A DNA stretch of 64,000 nt from Isoetes taiwanensis. Its lineage: Eukaryota > Streptophyta > Lycopodiopsida > Isoetales > Isoetaceae. The translations under genes were made by a program, and so were the position numbers. Under the pieces are notes generated by a model that did not search any database, was not told the DNA's origin, and saw only the letters and a list, made by a program, of their open reading frames with translations. Shown piece by piece: positions 35,111-47,880 of this stretch. The first letter of the stretch is position 1; each line of letters begins with the position of its first letter. The DNA lies in NCBI GenBank assembly GCA_021234155.1, contig JAJEKV010000082.1, positions 1,731,377-1,795,376 on the forward strand. Reading direction: 5' to 3'.

Positions 35111-37423
35111 TATGGTTACTTGTGTGTGAGTGTTTTGATAGATGATGATGCTCTATTTATCTAAGGTTAGTTATAGTTCAAATACTCGAACTTATAAGAA
35201 ACGCTTTATTGAGACTAGCATAAATAATGTTGCAGAAATTTCAAAGTTTTCTTTCAAGAAAATGAATTTTAGCTCCAGATTAAAGAAAAATTTGTCCGTG
35301 TTCAAGAAGGCATGATGCCCATTAAAAGCAATGGTTTATGAGACACTGTCTAAGAAATGTCACAATATCAAGAGAGGGCTCTTGAAATGGATAAGCAGAT
35401 AATACAGTGGGAGATAAAGCTATAGTAGCAGGTACCACAAGTGACACTACAAAAGGATAGCCATTTTTCATCAATTTAATATCATCAAAACTTTAAAAAG
35501 TATTAAGTGATATAAATAATGATATTCAAGGTATAGGGATGCTACCAATGACAAGATTCTATCATCTATAGCATCATCAGCAATGTTATAAATATGTTCA
35601 ACAATTATATAAGTACTAATAATCGACAATATATGTGTTACTAATAACGTCATGAATAATCTTCTCTTTTATTTTGGGAGTGCTTTGGGTTACGTGCCAA
35701 GAGAATGCCGCATGTTACGCCGCATGCGGCGTTCCCTTCCCTTCTGCGTCTTACTCGAACCCCCCTGCGGGATACACTTAGTCGACTAAATTGAATGCAA
35801 AGGATTTGAAAGAAGGCATCGGCATTGAATGCAAATTAGACGAGGGATGTCAAGCTTGCTTATGAAATTTTTCCTGTACTATTCTCCTCGGCGCCTCAGA
35901 ACTTGCTCTACTATTCTCCTCTGGAGGCCTCACCTGGAACGGTTTTGGACAAAGTGAGTACTACACAGCTCCTCCACGATGCCGTTGCTGAAATCTAACA
36001 TTTATATTTTTTTTGTTTCAGAAACAAACCTTTTCGAAGGAAGGAAGGAAACACGGCTCTCTCAAAAACACATCTGCAACTGAACAGATAGAGAATGTAT
36101 TTGGGCACCTCACTTGGTCGGTTCTTGCTCACACCAAAGATGATAGTTTTTCCTCAGGATTTAAGGCTTTTGAGTTGCGCTTCTATTGCTTCTGGAATTG
36201 ATCTCAAAAGAGTTTGCTTTCAAAGGGAAGGACCCAGATTTTTGATGCAGATGCCTTTGCAGATCCGTTAGAACTAGAGGAGGCATCGTATCGGATGCTC
36301 AAGCTTGAGGTACTCAGGTTAGTTCTTCCATGGCTTCTAATTTTGTAGTTGTGGATTAAATTAAACGCAACACTTTTGTCTGCATCTCGATATGCAGCAG
36401 GTCAGGGAGAGGCATCTTTGGTTATTTGATGAGGAAGAAGCAAGATTTTAAGGGCTTTTGCAATTTACATACAGACTGGGTTAGCAAGCTGAACCATCCG
36501 CCAATGCTAGGTCTTTCTTCTCCTTTCCAGCCTTAGCATCAAGCACCGCTGCAATTATTTTAAAATAACGATTTGGAAGCTAGCAAGTACCTCTCAAAAA
36601 CATTTCTTCTTTGATAAGAGCTCTTATGTAGTTAGCTAGCAGAAAGACATTATCCACATCTTATTATTCCTGACAGATAAAATCATGTCATTTAAAATCT
36701 GATAACTAGCATTTGTTAGTAATTCTTTGATTGACATGCATGTATATCAAGAACTAGAGTAACAGCATTGCTAGATTCTCAAGGCCTGAAGCTATTTCTC
36801 TCTTTTTTCTTATTATGGTCTTCCATTTTGGATTTGAATTTTTTGTACTTACAGGGGACTCTTTGTGTAATGGCGCACACTTTGCTTTATAGTTCATACT
36901 CATGAAGGTGATTAGGGAGAGTAGACGAAGCACACAATATTATCTTCATGAGGAAAGTATTGGATTTGCACCATTTCATTCTTTTATTCCATATTAAGAA
37001 AGGGTTGTCTTCGGAAATAGTTGCTGCTTCATATTACTCTTCCACATTGAACCCAAGACAAAAGAACTGAAGCAAATGCAAGATGTGATTTCCAGAATTG
37101 TTTTGCTCAGATTTCTGCTTCCGACTATGGCTCTTTGAGCTTTGCCATTACTTTGTCTCGCAGCTTTCTTTTCTTGCGACAGCGCCATGGCGCCAGGAGC
37201 TTTTAAACACTGCCATGACTGAATAAACAGAGCTCCGTTTGAACTTTTGCGTATCCCAAGTTTGAAACGGAAAGGAAGCAGAATTAGGTAGACGTGTTTC
37301 ATTCTATTACAGGTTTTCCATGTCTTTATTTATTATCATTCATTTTTTCATTTCTATTCATGGTTTTGCAATTGTGGACAGTAATTCGTGGGCATGCAAA
37401 GTCTTGCATCTAACACATATCAA
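35111..37423. other. AT-rich non-coding with one coding-like patch
   Basis: No complete gene. 36190-36320 reads 'QIFDADAFADPLELEEAS' in one open frame and 36400-36450 reads 'VRERHLWLFDEEEARF'; both look like protein but I know no family and they are short. A perfect 16-bp palindrome, ACGCCGCATGCGGCGT, lies at 35717-35732. 35470-35650 resembles the AT-rich repeats at 41.6 kb. Confidence 0.35.
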
Positions 37424-38105
37424 ATGCAAGAGAATAAATTCTGAATACATCTCTTGAATTGCCACTGAAGTTGGTAAATTTATTAGTTTCTGTCTGCCAT
37501 GATCATCCTTACTGTTGCGCTATATTTGCATTTCATTTTTGCAAGATTTGGAGTAGTGGTTCAAGCCATTGTTTTCTCTGGGGCCTGTTGTCAGTTCTAC
37601 AATTTTTAGAGATCGTTACAATAAGGTAACGACTAGGTACTTTTTGTTGAATAGCAACGATTCTTCTTATAGAAGCAAATCATTTTGGTGGCTTTAACAG
37701 TTGCTTATTCATTGAGGTTATGAGGTTATGTTGCAGATCACACGCAGTCCATATAATGGGCCTCTTCCCATTATCAAATACGAGAGAATAAATTCTGAAT
37801 ACATCTCTTGAATTGCCACTGAAGTTGGTAAGTTTATTATTTTTTGTTTGGCATGGTCATTCTTATTGTTGCATTAGATTTGCATTTCAATTTTGCAAGC
37901 AAAGCCACTCTCTTCTCTGAGGCCTATCGTCAGTTCTACAGCTTTTGAGATCCAAGTTGCAGTGATGCAATGACTTCGTACTTTTTTTTGAATACCAACA
38001 ATTCTTCTTATAGAAACAAATTATTTTGGTGGCTTTAATAGTTTATTCATTGAGGTTATGTTGCAGATTACAAGCAATATATATAATGGGCCTCTGCCAT
38101 AAAAG
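37424..38105 (+). repeat. tandem duplication, two units of about 345 bp
   Basis: 37424-37780 and 37781-38105 align end to end: both start 'GAGAATAAATTCTGAATACA', share 'TTCTTCTTATAGAA.CAAAT' and 'GGTGGCTTTAA', and end in 'ATAATGGGCCTCT'. Divergence is moderate. No coding capacity is seen. Confidence 0.85.
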
Positions 38106-40608
38106 ATTTAGAGAATCATCACCCTGCTACTTCTCTTTAGCAGAGTAAGCGCTAAAGTAAAAACTAAGATTAGTCTCTCAGCATGACCATAATGTCTGAG
38201 GAAGTGCCCTCTTCAAAACAGACTGGTCTGATCACTAACTTTGACACCTTGAGCTTCAATCCCATGTTTCTATCATAAAACCACTAATGTGAACCCTTCG
38301 TTCCCAGATTTCCATCATAGAATTACAAACCAAACTAACACAATTCAACTAAGGCACTGCCTGCTTTGCTTATAGCAAATAGAAAATCTTCTTTCATGGA
38401 TGCACTTCATGTTGTGTTTGTGCCATCTTGAAAATCTATATATTTGATTATGCAAGCTTCTAATGATTATTTAGTGCACCAATTTCAAACTTCTGGAAAG
38501 TACTGCAAGTGCTTGATGCAACACCTGTAAATCCAGAATTGAATAATACAGAAATAAACACGCTTCTTTTATTATTTCATATATGCCAATCTATAAGAGC
38601 ATATAGGCAACAATCCAAGCCGTTACCATGCGAACTTATCACATTCTATGAATTCACATTGACATATACTTAGAATAGAGTGTGGCATGTTTTGAATTTG
38701 GAATGTAAATAGACATGCTTGAAGAAGAAGTTGCAGCTACCAGAATGTATAAGACATTAAGTATAAGATATTAAATTTGTGCTACAGCTTAGAAAAATTA
38801 TTTGTTCTCTTTTCCAGCTCAAGAACTTAGAGCAGCTCCTTAGCATTGCAGGTTTCAAAAGCTAGGTGAGAGCCTGCTATGCTTGGTCCTTGATATTTTG
38901 GATATGAAGGTATTTTCTAAAGTAGTATAAATAGCGCCTGCAGTCAAATGATAGATGAATGATATAATTTGAATTAGGCCATAGCGATATAATTTGAACT
39001 ATGGCCGAACTAGGCCATAGGAGGTTATCTAACTGGTGATATAAATGCTAAAGCTGATGGAAATACAATAATAAATGCCAATTAGAATAGAATAGAATTA
39101 GAATGCATACACCTTAAACGTTTGGTTCTAACTAATATAGAATAGAAAGGATTATGCTAAAATAATGATATTGTTGTGATGTTATAGAATTTCTCATAGC
39201 TTAGCTATGTGGACATGTACCATTTCTTGCTGAGGACATTGGTGATGTTATAAGAACTAAATCATGTGCATTTTGTATATGTTGTGAGCTTTGATATTGC
39301 TTTACAGATCCCATCATTTAAATCATGTTCTTAATATAGCTCTTCTCTTGCTTGGCATGTGATCTGGGATCACATGCCAAGCATTGTTATGTGACTTGGA
39401 AGGAATCAAGTTTAGCATATGATCTGGGATCACATGCATACTCTATGCATTGTTATGTGACTTGGAAGGAATCAAGACAATACTAGCACATGTTTTGCGG
39501 AGATGATGCTTTGTTGCATGTCCTTTGACATGTACTTTATCGAATATAATGGCATTTTAAATATTGTGGGTTGATTGTAATTGTCCATCACCGTAACATG
39601 AACAATTGTCACATGAATGATGTTATTGTAGAAATGAAGAACTTTTTGGCTTTTGGAGAATGAGCCAAGTAAACACAATTATAACACTAAACTTCATGTA
39701 TTTAATTATGAAATAAGATGATTTCTATCGGGAAAAATGTTGTAGCTAATGACTTCTTTGACCTTCCATCATGATGAAGGTGTTGTGCTTGAATAACCTT
39801 GGTAATTTTGATTGCATTAGCCACTAATCCATAGCATTGAAACAAATAGATCATGCTTGCTACTACAATTAGAATGGTGGCATCTTATATTGCAACTTAG
39901 TTTTCCATTTTTAGGCACGCGTCTTCCATAAGTAATTTTCCATGTCTTATGTATTTGAGGGCGTAGCATTAATGTTAATTTAAGCTATAGCTTTTAGGGG
40001 AATGATTCCACCCTGGAAACATAATAAAGCCACCTAGGACACATAGAACAAGAAAGAGAAAGAATAGAGTTTTTATCGTCCACGAAGAGAAAGGAAATGA
40101 AAAAACAAATTGAGATCCACATGGCGACATCTTAGTAAGGGGTATTTTTATCATTCTATTTAGAGCCAGCCAATATTTGTTGTCCTTAAAGGCCTTGAGC
40201 AACACCACATTGGTATTTTATTTTAACTTCCACATGACTATTATACACGAAAATGACAATTTATGACATGGCAAAATCAGTTGGATGTTTTATTAAAGTC
40301 TACGTCTTAAAGTCGTAGTGGAATACCAACCCTGTGTGATTCATTGAGCAAAATCTGAATTAGTTCAATGTATCTTTTTATATCTACAAAAGTATTTATT
40401 TATGCTCAATGATGACATATAGAGTTACGGCATGCACAATGACTTATAAAGTTGCATCATTCAGTTATGTATTATTGATTCTTCCATTGACATAAACGAG
40501 TCTCCACACCCTAAAGTATGATTAGCCAGTTCATGATTCCATGCACATCCATCTACATCTAACACACATGCAAACTTCATGATTCCATGCACATCCATCT
40601 ACATTTCA
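38106..40608. other. AT-rich non-coding region
   Basis: No gene is supported over this 2.5 kb. It contains the inverted repeat and duplication at 39351-39478, GAATA-type microsatellite patches at 39060-39150, and a 29-bp direct repeat at 40530-40558 and 40576-40604 beside the LINE end. Confidence 0.45.
39351..39478 (+). repeat. palindrome-containing 63-bp tandem duplication
   Basis: 39351-39381 is a perfect inverted repeat with 14-bp arms (CTTGGCATGTGATC and its complement) around TGG. The whole unit, including 'GTTATGTGACTTGGAAGGAA', is repeated from about 39416, where the palindrome keeps 10-bp arms with one mismatch. Confidence 0.85.
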
Positions 40609-41335
40609 TGATAGAATAGAATAGAATAGAATATGATTTTATCGTCCACGGAGACCAACTGGTCTATGGGACCCAAGTACAAAGAGAGCAAAAGAAGCAG
40701 CGACTACCAGATTAAAAACCCCTCCGCCAGAAGGGTTTTGGGAAAAACCTTAGTAGCAATAAGGATGTTGACATACCGCCTGATTATATACATAATCACA
40801 AGTACGGTGAGGTTAATGCCGGACGGGGGCATAACCGAGTCCGCAGATCCATTACCTCCCGGAGGTAATGATCCCAACAAGCCTACAGAGGCCGTGCTTT
40901 CGATAGCTCATGCAAGGCGATGGGGCACAACTCTTAGAAAGCATACCGAGCCCGGATATGCTGCAGCCCGGACAGCACGGAGGGCGTGACTTTCATCCTC
41001 AATGGCGCCCTGTTGGCGGCGATGGCGGACTCTGTCCTCACGCGGCTCCCGAATCCATCTCCCTGTCTCAATGCGGAGGTGGTGTGCACCTGTGCGAATG
41101 GAAGCAATCACCCTGCGTTTTTTCATGGGTAGATGGGTGCACAGGTAGTGGTGTGGGCCCCTCATGAGCATGGGATTAACCTGCTGTCGATAATTTGCCA
41201 CCTTGACATGTGACAGGGCCTCTGCATCCCAAAGCTTGGCCATGAAGCAAGCATCCAAGTACTGCTTCAAGGCAGCGCGTTCCTTCGGTGTATGCACTGG
41301 TCCACATCTGTGTGCCTGCATGCAAACGTATCATC
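40609..41335 (-). mobile_element. 5'-truncated LINE 3' end
   Basis: On the - strand, 41321-40908 encodes the same C-terminal region as the LINE at 34.4-34.9 kb: 'LDACFMAKLWDAEAL', 'LPMKKRRVIASI.TGAHHLRIETGRW'. The CCHC finger is damaged (Cys replaced by Arg) and the frame closes early. Below it come the AAAACCC hairpin segment (40718-40750), the terminal hairpin (40652-40665) and a GAATA/TATTC microsatellite tail (40609-40635). It carries only about 730 bp of the element. Confidence 0.8.
40652..40665 (-). other. LINE 3'-end hairpin, copy C
   Basis: AGACC, loop AACT on the + strand, GGTCT: a perfect 5-bp stem next to the conserved CGTCCACGG block. Confidence 0.65.
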
Positions 41336-41559
41336 TCATACACACACAAATTCTATCATTACATGGTCGAGATCTTTCCCAAAATCAAAGTCCTATGAAT
41401 AAATAAAAAAATGCCTGCATGCACTCTAACATATCTACATATTCCATTCCATCTATACATGCCATTCAAGTCCAGCCTATACATTTCATTCACCCAATGC
41501 ATTCCACAACATATACTATTCCATGCGCCATGATTAATGCCCGGCATCGCCGGGCAAGC

Positions 41560-41950
41560 GTTTCTAGTATCACGTATTGCCTCAACTTTACCATCATTTA
41601 TTACTCCAATGGTGTTAACGACAATATAAGTATTATAGCTTATGCCGGTTACAACATCACCCGTAGCTTTCATCTATAGTATCCCATATTGACAATATTA
41701 TATCAATGCTAGCGTCATGAATAATATCACATATTGCATCAACTTTACCATCATTTATTACTCCAATGGTATTAATGACAATATAAGTGTTATAGCTTAT
41801 GTCGATAATATAAATATTATAGCTTATTCCAGTTACAGTATGACCCATTCATCTATAACATCATATATTGACAATATTATATTAGTGCTAACGTCATGAA
41901 TAATATCACATATTGCATTAACTTTACAATCATTTATTACTCCAATATTT
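41560..41950 (+). repeat. about 165-bp AT-rich tandem repeat, 2.4 copies
   Basis: 'CAACTTTACCATCATTTATT' recurs near 41581 and 41738, and a variant near 41918. The copies share 'ACTCCAATGGT.TTAA.GACA', 'TTATAGCTTATG' and 'GCGTCATGAATAATATCACA'. Partial similarity to 35470-35650 suggests an older dispersed family. Confidence 0.8.
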
Positions 41951-44339
41951 ATATTATAATGTTTTAGTGTGTGTATGTCTTGAATCGAGCCCTAAATTGG
42001 GCTGCTCAAATTTAATCTAAAAGTTGAATGATCTAACATATTCGTTAACATGTTTCCTTTATGCCTTTCTATGATTTTCACTTTGTGCCATAGCCATGGC
42101 AGACCAAGCTCTTTCAGCAAACACATTCGTGCTCTGTATACAAAACCATAGAGCTCGACTATGGTGATTATGTGGTGCTTCTTTAAAAGAGTAGATTCAT
42201 TGGGGAGTAAGCTGTACTCATTGTTCTCTATTTGCATTACAAGAACTCCATTCCGGTGAGCTCAAGACAAAAGACAAACACCCCAGAATGGTGAAAGCAA
42301 GAGGTTTTCAGCACATTTCGGACCTCTCCAAGGGCCTCAATGAAGGAAGCCAAAACAAGAGCTGAACAACGCCCTTATTTGTGATTTGGTTCATAAAAAA
42401 TAGGGCAGTGTTCAGGTTTATGCTCATAAAAATAGGTTCAGATAGCTGCTTACAGCTTGAAAACCCTTTGTTGATTTTGCGCAAGGAGCAAAGAAAGGAT
42501 GGAGTGGAACTCTGTTTATTATACTGCCGACCTGTGCCTCTAATCTGACTATTCATAAGCTGTACTGAACAGGGACTTATTTTCAGGCTAAAGAGTCGAA
42601 TGGAATACTTCTCATACTGCGCCCACGAATACGTGTTTGGTATTGCAATACTATTAATCGGCTGCATCAAATGGTAAAGACCTACTACATTTTGTTTTGA
42701 TGTATGGTGCTTCTGGGCTCTAGATGTATACCTAAGAGAAACTATCCCTTTATGCTGGTAAGAAAACAAAGCGAGATCAATATCAACCAGAGACATCTTT
42801 CTAAATCAACCAGAGAAAACAATATCAACCAGAGACATCTTTCTAAATCCAATCCGAGAAACCCTTCCCATAGACTCAAAAGCACTACAGATTCAAGCTT
42901 AGGATCCGATCACACGATGCCATCAACAGGGATTTTTGCCTGTTGACATTAACGATTTTTTTTCTAGAGTTCACATGATCTTGTCAAATATTTTCCAATA
43001 CTAGCTTGGAGTATGCACAAAACTAGGTTAGAACGTATTCTTGAATTTTGGATTGCAAATGCTTGCAGTATGCAGATCTATTTAGTAACAACAGTTCCGA
43101 TTCTAGGGGCAAAAGAAATGTTTTTATGGCCATTCTATGATGTGAATTATGAGCCAATTGATGGTTCTTATTTGTATGTTTGTGTAATCTGGAGTTGCTA
43201 TGTGATATTGTATTATGGCAAACTGATAGCTTATTTGCCTTGGTAGTCAGCCTGTCCTAGTGGTGCAGTTAGATTTTGCAGCCAGATATAGTGGTCAAGC
43301 TAGGTGTGTAGGTGTGTTAGTAGATATGTAGAATGTTAATCTGCTTTAAGCTATTCTACACTCTAGTCGCTGGCTGTTGTGCATAGACGGATGACTTTTG
43401 TTGCTTATGGTCTAGTCCATTATGGTATTTAGGTTGTATAAAACTTACAGTTTATATGCTATTGCTTTATCTTGAATGCACTGATATATGCTTTCTAGTA
43501 TTGTATTTAGGATTTGTTAAGTGGTTGTGGCATTGCTAGGCTCTAAAAATGATTTGTCAATTGATCACTCTCTCTATTTTCTCTCTCTCTTTAAGATTGA
43601 CCATAATGTCTTGGATGTTGGCAGGGGGCTGTTTATCAAATCCTGCAGGTGCAATGAATAGAAAGGGGCTTACCGAAGAGGGCCTGCTCCTTTGTGCATT
43701 CACCCCTGTGTACTTTGCTATTGCTTGCTTCAACATCATCCTTCTAGTGTAGCCTACTTGTTCAATAGGTACACTAAAAAGCCTTGAAATGCTAAAGATT
43801 TTACATTAATAATTGTGACTAACCTATGAATTTTGTGTATTTCTGAAATTCAGGTTTAGGAATATAAGACATCAAAAGATTTTTAAAGAACAAGCATGTC
43901 GTAATAAAAAAGTTGTTACTGATCAACTTGCCACATTATTTTTGTTGGCATTGTAAAGATTGTTCTATATAATTGTGATTACATTTAAATAAAGGAATTC
44001 TTGTTTTACAGATGCTCTTATTTCTTCATCATTTGTAGTTTAAATTCATGTTAAACTCAAGCAGCGCTACAGGCTAATTATAAATAGATAATGCAGACAA
44101 AGTGCAAATCGAAACATCCAAAATTGCAGACAAAATGAAAATTTAGAAATAGACCCCTCGCAAAAAGAAGAATATTGAAAAGCTTGACGAATAACCTGAC
44201 AATTTTCTTTGACGAAAATTGTGACATTTTTTTTATGAAAGTTGTAACGAAAAGCCCTCATTCTCTTGTAGTGATGGGATGCTATATGTGGCATTGTCAA
44301 TGATGCTACATTTGATACTAATCATGTTAGAAAAGATGA
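41951..44339. other. non-coding; no supported gene
   Basis: Several 60-160-codon ORFs lack domains. 42780-42860 carries two copies of a block ('CAATATCAACCAGAGACATC' and on) that also begins the ORF1 piece at 45.73 kb, with 'MSLVDI' readable on the - strand in both places. Nothing else is recognised. Confidence 0.4.
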
Positions 44340-44369
44340 TACAAAGGATGGTGCTCCTGTTGCCATATT

Positions 44370-44710
44370 ATAAGTGATTTAATTATAGCAATACAAGTGA
44401 TGCTATAGTTGACAATATTATAGCGCTTGTGTTGACATTATGAATGATTAAATCATAGTAGTACATATGATCCTATAGTAGTACTATTATTAGCACCACA
44501 AGGACAAAATGCGTGATTTGATTATAGCAATAGATGTGATCCTATAGCTGACACTACTATAGCACCACAAGAACAAAATGCATGATACTATAACTACAAC
44601 CATAGATGATGCTACAAATGATACTATTATGCCAGCACAATGCCATAAAATATGATACTACAACTGTTGCTATTGGTGATGCTACAAGTGACAATATAGA
44701 TGATGCAATT
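44370..44710 (+). repeat. 70-80-bp AT-rich tandem repeat, about five copies
   Basis: Units share TTATAGCAATA, GATGCTA or GATCCTATAG, and ACTATTATAGCACCACAA...AAAATG(C)(A/G)TGAT. Copies are moderately diverged. No coding capacity. Confidence 0.75.
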
Positions 44711-45004
44711 TCATCAACATGTACCGTCATTTATTGTGTCAAAATCTAAAGAATTTGGAAGTGCAATTTTAAGCAAATAAATGATGAAACTAGTGACTTA
44801 GATTGCTTATTCTCTTGTAGTGGAGGAGGTAATAGTGGACAATTCAGTACTAGAAATTGTAAAGGAAGAAACTATAGGGCACTCAACCCTAAATGAGGGT
44901 GTCACAACACATTCAATTCTAGATGAGACAGCATTGGTAGGAGGTGTAAGACGAGAGTCCTAAAATGGCATTATACCAAGTGCAATAAGTCTACTAGGTC
45001 TAGG

Positions 45005-45760
45005 CTATGAGTAAGTACTATTAGATGCAAAAGATTTAGCTGGAAACGTTGAAGCAAGTTCTGGACCATTTAGCAGAGATAACGTCATCTTCTTATACCA
45101 CTTGCCACTTTTAACAATAAACACACTCAGGAATTGGTTGATCAGTGGGGATAGAAACACAAATACGTGGGCCATTGATAATAGAGTGTGAAACATGCAT
45201 GCCCATGCCATTGGAAATGGTTATTAAAAACTCGTGAGCCAAAAGATCAACAGGCAAATCAAGAATGGAAAACCAACAAGGCATCTTAGGGGCCAAAAGT
45301 ATACCAGGAGAAAAGTAGGTGTGCAATATTGATAGAGGATACAACCAGTGCCCAAAGGATCTACACCTGGAGAGACCAATTTCTCTGCTGCCTCAAGACT
45401 ATTAAATATTATCAAGAAGAAGCCCTTGCCTAATTTCTTCAAAGATTCATATATAGGCAACCCAATGCGAGAAATATGTCGAGGAAGCCATCGATATCAA
45501 AAAAGCCACTCGTATAAAAACCAATAAGAAAGTGTATTGGTAAGTTCTCTGCACATTTAAGATAAGATTCGAACCCGGCCCAATGCCACTGACAAAGGAA
45601 CTACAATCTGTCGTATAGAATTCGACTTCAGAAGGAAGTTGGGAATCCATTTGATCTTGTTTATCTCTAAGCACATCCAATATTGAATTAAATTCCTCAT
45701 TACTGGCAGAGGATAATATTTGAAGTACAATATCAACCAGAGACATCTTTCTAAATCCAA
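45005..45760 (-). pseudogene. DUF4283-like ORF1 of a retroelement, frameshifted
   Basis: Three - strand frames chain together. 45746-45447 starts MSLVDIVLQ with an acidic helical segment. 45460-45224 has 'GKGFFLIIFNSLEAAEKLV'. 45344-45111 has 'FSILDLPVDLLAHEFLITIS' and 'PRICVSIPTDQPIPECVYC'. The pattern 'W..L.LP..L...' then 'R.CV.I....PIP' fits the DUF4283 module found in plant LINE and retrotransposon ORF1/gag proteins. Frame changes near 45460 and 45330 break it. Confidence 0.5.
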
Positions 45761-46099
45761 TCCGAGAAAAGTATGCTAGGCTTGAGGTGCTCCAAAATGT
45801 AGAAGAAAGAATAATACTAAGTTTAAATAAGTAGAGTGAGGAGATTTGTAAGATTAAAACTTAAGGAAGACCAGTATAATAAATCTCTATTTATTTATAA
45901 GCGTCACTATTTCTGCTATATAATAGGAGCAACAAAAGAACATTCAAGACTACATTCCCTGTACAAAGGAGCATTCTAAATCATTTAAACTACAAAAATC
46001 TTTGTAATTGTGCCATGGCTTGTTGATGATTGTGCATTTTATTCAGTAGATCTGTATGGATTTGTGTGGATCTGCCATGTCCTGTGCTGCGAACTCTGC
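45761..46099. other. no feature seen
   Basis: AT-rich joining DNA between two retroelement pieces; no ORF with a domain. Confidence 0.3.
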
Positions 46100-46950
46100 T
46101 CTCTGAAGTCGGGAGCTCAGCTCTGCTGGAATTGCTGCTGCCTTGTCAATTCATGTGTGCATTGCCGAAATTATTCATGGGCTTCTGCATGGAGGCCCTT
46201 GCCTAGCTGGGTGATAGTTCCCAGAGCTCCTGCAACTCCTGGTCTCGTGTCTCGACCTTACTCTGAAGTGCTCTCAACTCTGATTGGCTCGCTTCAAAGG
46301 CGGTCTGGATGCTTCGCATCGTGGTGGCGGCCTCCTTGACTTCTTACTGGATGCAGGAGATGGTTGCTATTGTCTCTTACTCAGCACGCTGCCTATCATG
46401 TGCCATGGTCTCTATGATGGTGGAGAAGGAGTCCACCCGAGCTCGCAGATCAGTAAGATCTTGCTTTTCCTATTGTCTTTCAAAGTGTGCCAAACAGATG
46501 TCGTCTTCTCGCAGTTGTGTGTGGGTCTCCATCTCTGCAATCTGTTGCTTCTCTGCTGTCAGTTATACTCTGAGAACATGGAGCACCGAGGACTAGATCT
46601 CTTCTGCCAAGCATGCAATTTGGGTCCTGTTGCTCTCGATTCCTGCCTCCAGTTGCTTCAAGGCCTTCGGCTGTGCCCGGTCTGCCATCGGGTCTGAACA
46701 ACAATCAACCTCCTCTCCGGTCGATCTTGTTGATTGGGCCTTTGCCCTTTCCTCTCTCCTCATGAAAGTGGCCTCTCCCTTGCCCTTGATGTCTGATCAG
46801 GGCCATTTTCGTGGGGGACCATTTGCTTGGTTCTCTTGGGCGAGCTCGTCATATCTGAGGCCAACAGCTTTGGGCGTCCCTAGGACTGGGGGTCTCCTGG
46901 GCTTGGGCTGCAGCTTGAGGGATGTCTCCATCTAAGTGGGGGTCTGGGCC
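46100..46950 (-). mobile_element. LINE ORF1 (coiled-coil) remnant
   Basis: The - strand encodes, with several stops, a coiled-coil protein: 'LEAGIESNRTQIACLAEEI', 'ETMAHDRQRAE', 'EVKEAATTM', 'ASQSELRALQSKVETR'. The same order occurs on the + strand at 63441-64000 and partly at 31.2-31.8 kb, showing one LINE family present three times. No EN/RT lies directly downstream; purine-rich repeats begin on the upstream side. Confidence 0.6.
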
Positions 46951-47880
46951 GGGGGGTACACAAGTGGCCATTGTTGTTTGGAGTTCACAAGGTCAAAGGG
47001 TGAGTTACAAGTGCACAAGGAGTACTTAAGAGTTCAAAAATTAGAAACAAAGCATAAAGAATGCCCACCCTTAATGGTCGGCATGGTGGAGTTTGGGGGG
47101 TTCAACCCTATGGGTGGGGGGTTCAATTCTGGCTATTGCTAGAATTCTTTTGGAATGGGAAGAATTTGGGAGGCGGGCACCCCAAAGAGAGAAAACAACG
47201 AAGGAAATGGCCCAAAAGAGAGAGAATGTGCAGGCAAACAAGAAGAACAGAGGAAAGAAGCAAGGAAAGGTTGTGCAACAAGGTAACAGTAGGCAAACAT
47301 GAAGAACGGAGGAAACAAGAAAGGAAATAGCTCAAAAGAGAGAAAACAAGAAAGAGAGAATATGCAGACACACGGGAAGAGCGGAGGAAACAAGGAAGGA
47401 AAGGTTGTGCAACAGGTAACAACACAAGAATGTAGACACAAACACAAGCGCAATCAAAGTTTCCTTTGACCAAAATCCTATAGAGAAGATATGCCTAAAG
47501 GACCCAAAAGAGAGAGAATGTGCAGGCAAATAGGAAGAACGGAGAAAACAAGGAAGGAAAGGTTGTGCGACAAGATAGCATCATAAGTGAGAGCCAATTC
47601 TAGAGAGAGAAAGCATGGCAGTGCTAGTTCGAGAGAGGAAAGCGTGGCAAAGCAACAAGGCACTAGAGAGAAAAGGTGCTAAGAAAAGAGACAGACTCAT
47701 GTATTGCAAGGAAGAATGGAGGAAACAAGGAAGAAAAGGTTGTGCAACAAGGTAGCAGCACAAGTGAGAGCCAATTCTAGAGAGAGAAGTGTCGTGCAAG
47801 TTCTAGAGAGAGAAAGCGTGGCAAAGCAACAAGGCACTGGAGAGAGAGAAGAGAACAAAGACGGGCTCATATATTGCATG
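46951..47880 (+). repeat. purine-rich tandem array
   Basis: The + strand is A/G-rich with recurring blocks: 'GAAGAACGGAGGAAACAAG' then 'GAAAGGTTGTGCAACAAGGTA' (near 47225-47290, 47370-47420, 47535-47580, 47703-47760), and 'GAGAGCCAATTCTAGAGAGA' (47590, 47766) with 'AAGCGTGGCAAAGCAACAAG' (47640, 47815). Two unit types are interleaved. ORFs on the - strand are by-products. Confidence 0.75.

Noticed and set aside
41657-41899. ORFs on both strands with Ile/Tyr/Asn-rich repeats
   Set aside because: They follow the 165-bp AT-rich tandem repeat and carry no domain.
42308-42796. 162-codon - strand ORF
   Set aside because: No recognisable domain and it overlaps a duplicated non-coding block; I cannot support it as a gene.
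47123-47879. Cys/Leu/Phe-rich ORFs on the - strand
   Set aside because: Same cause: the complement of a purine-rich tandem array.
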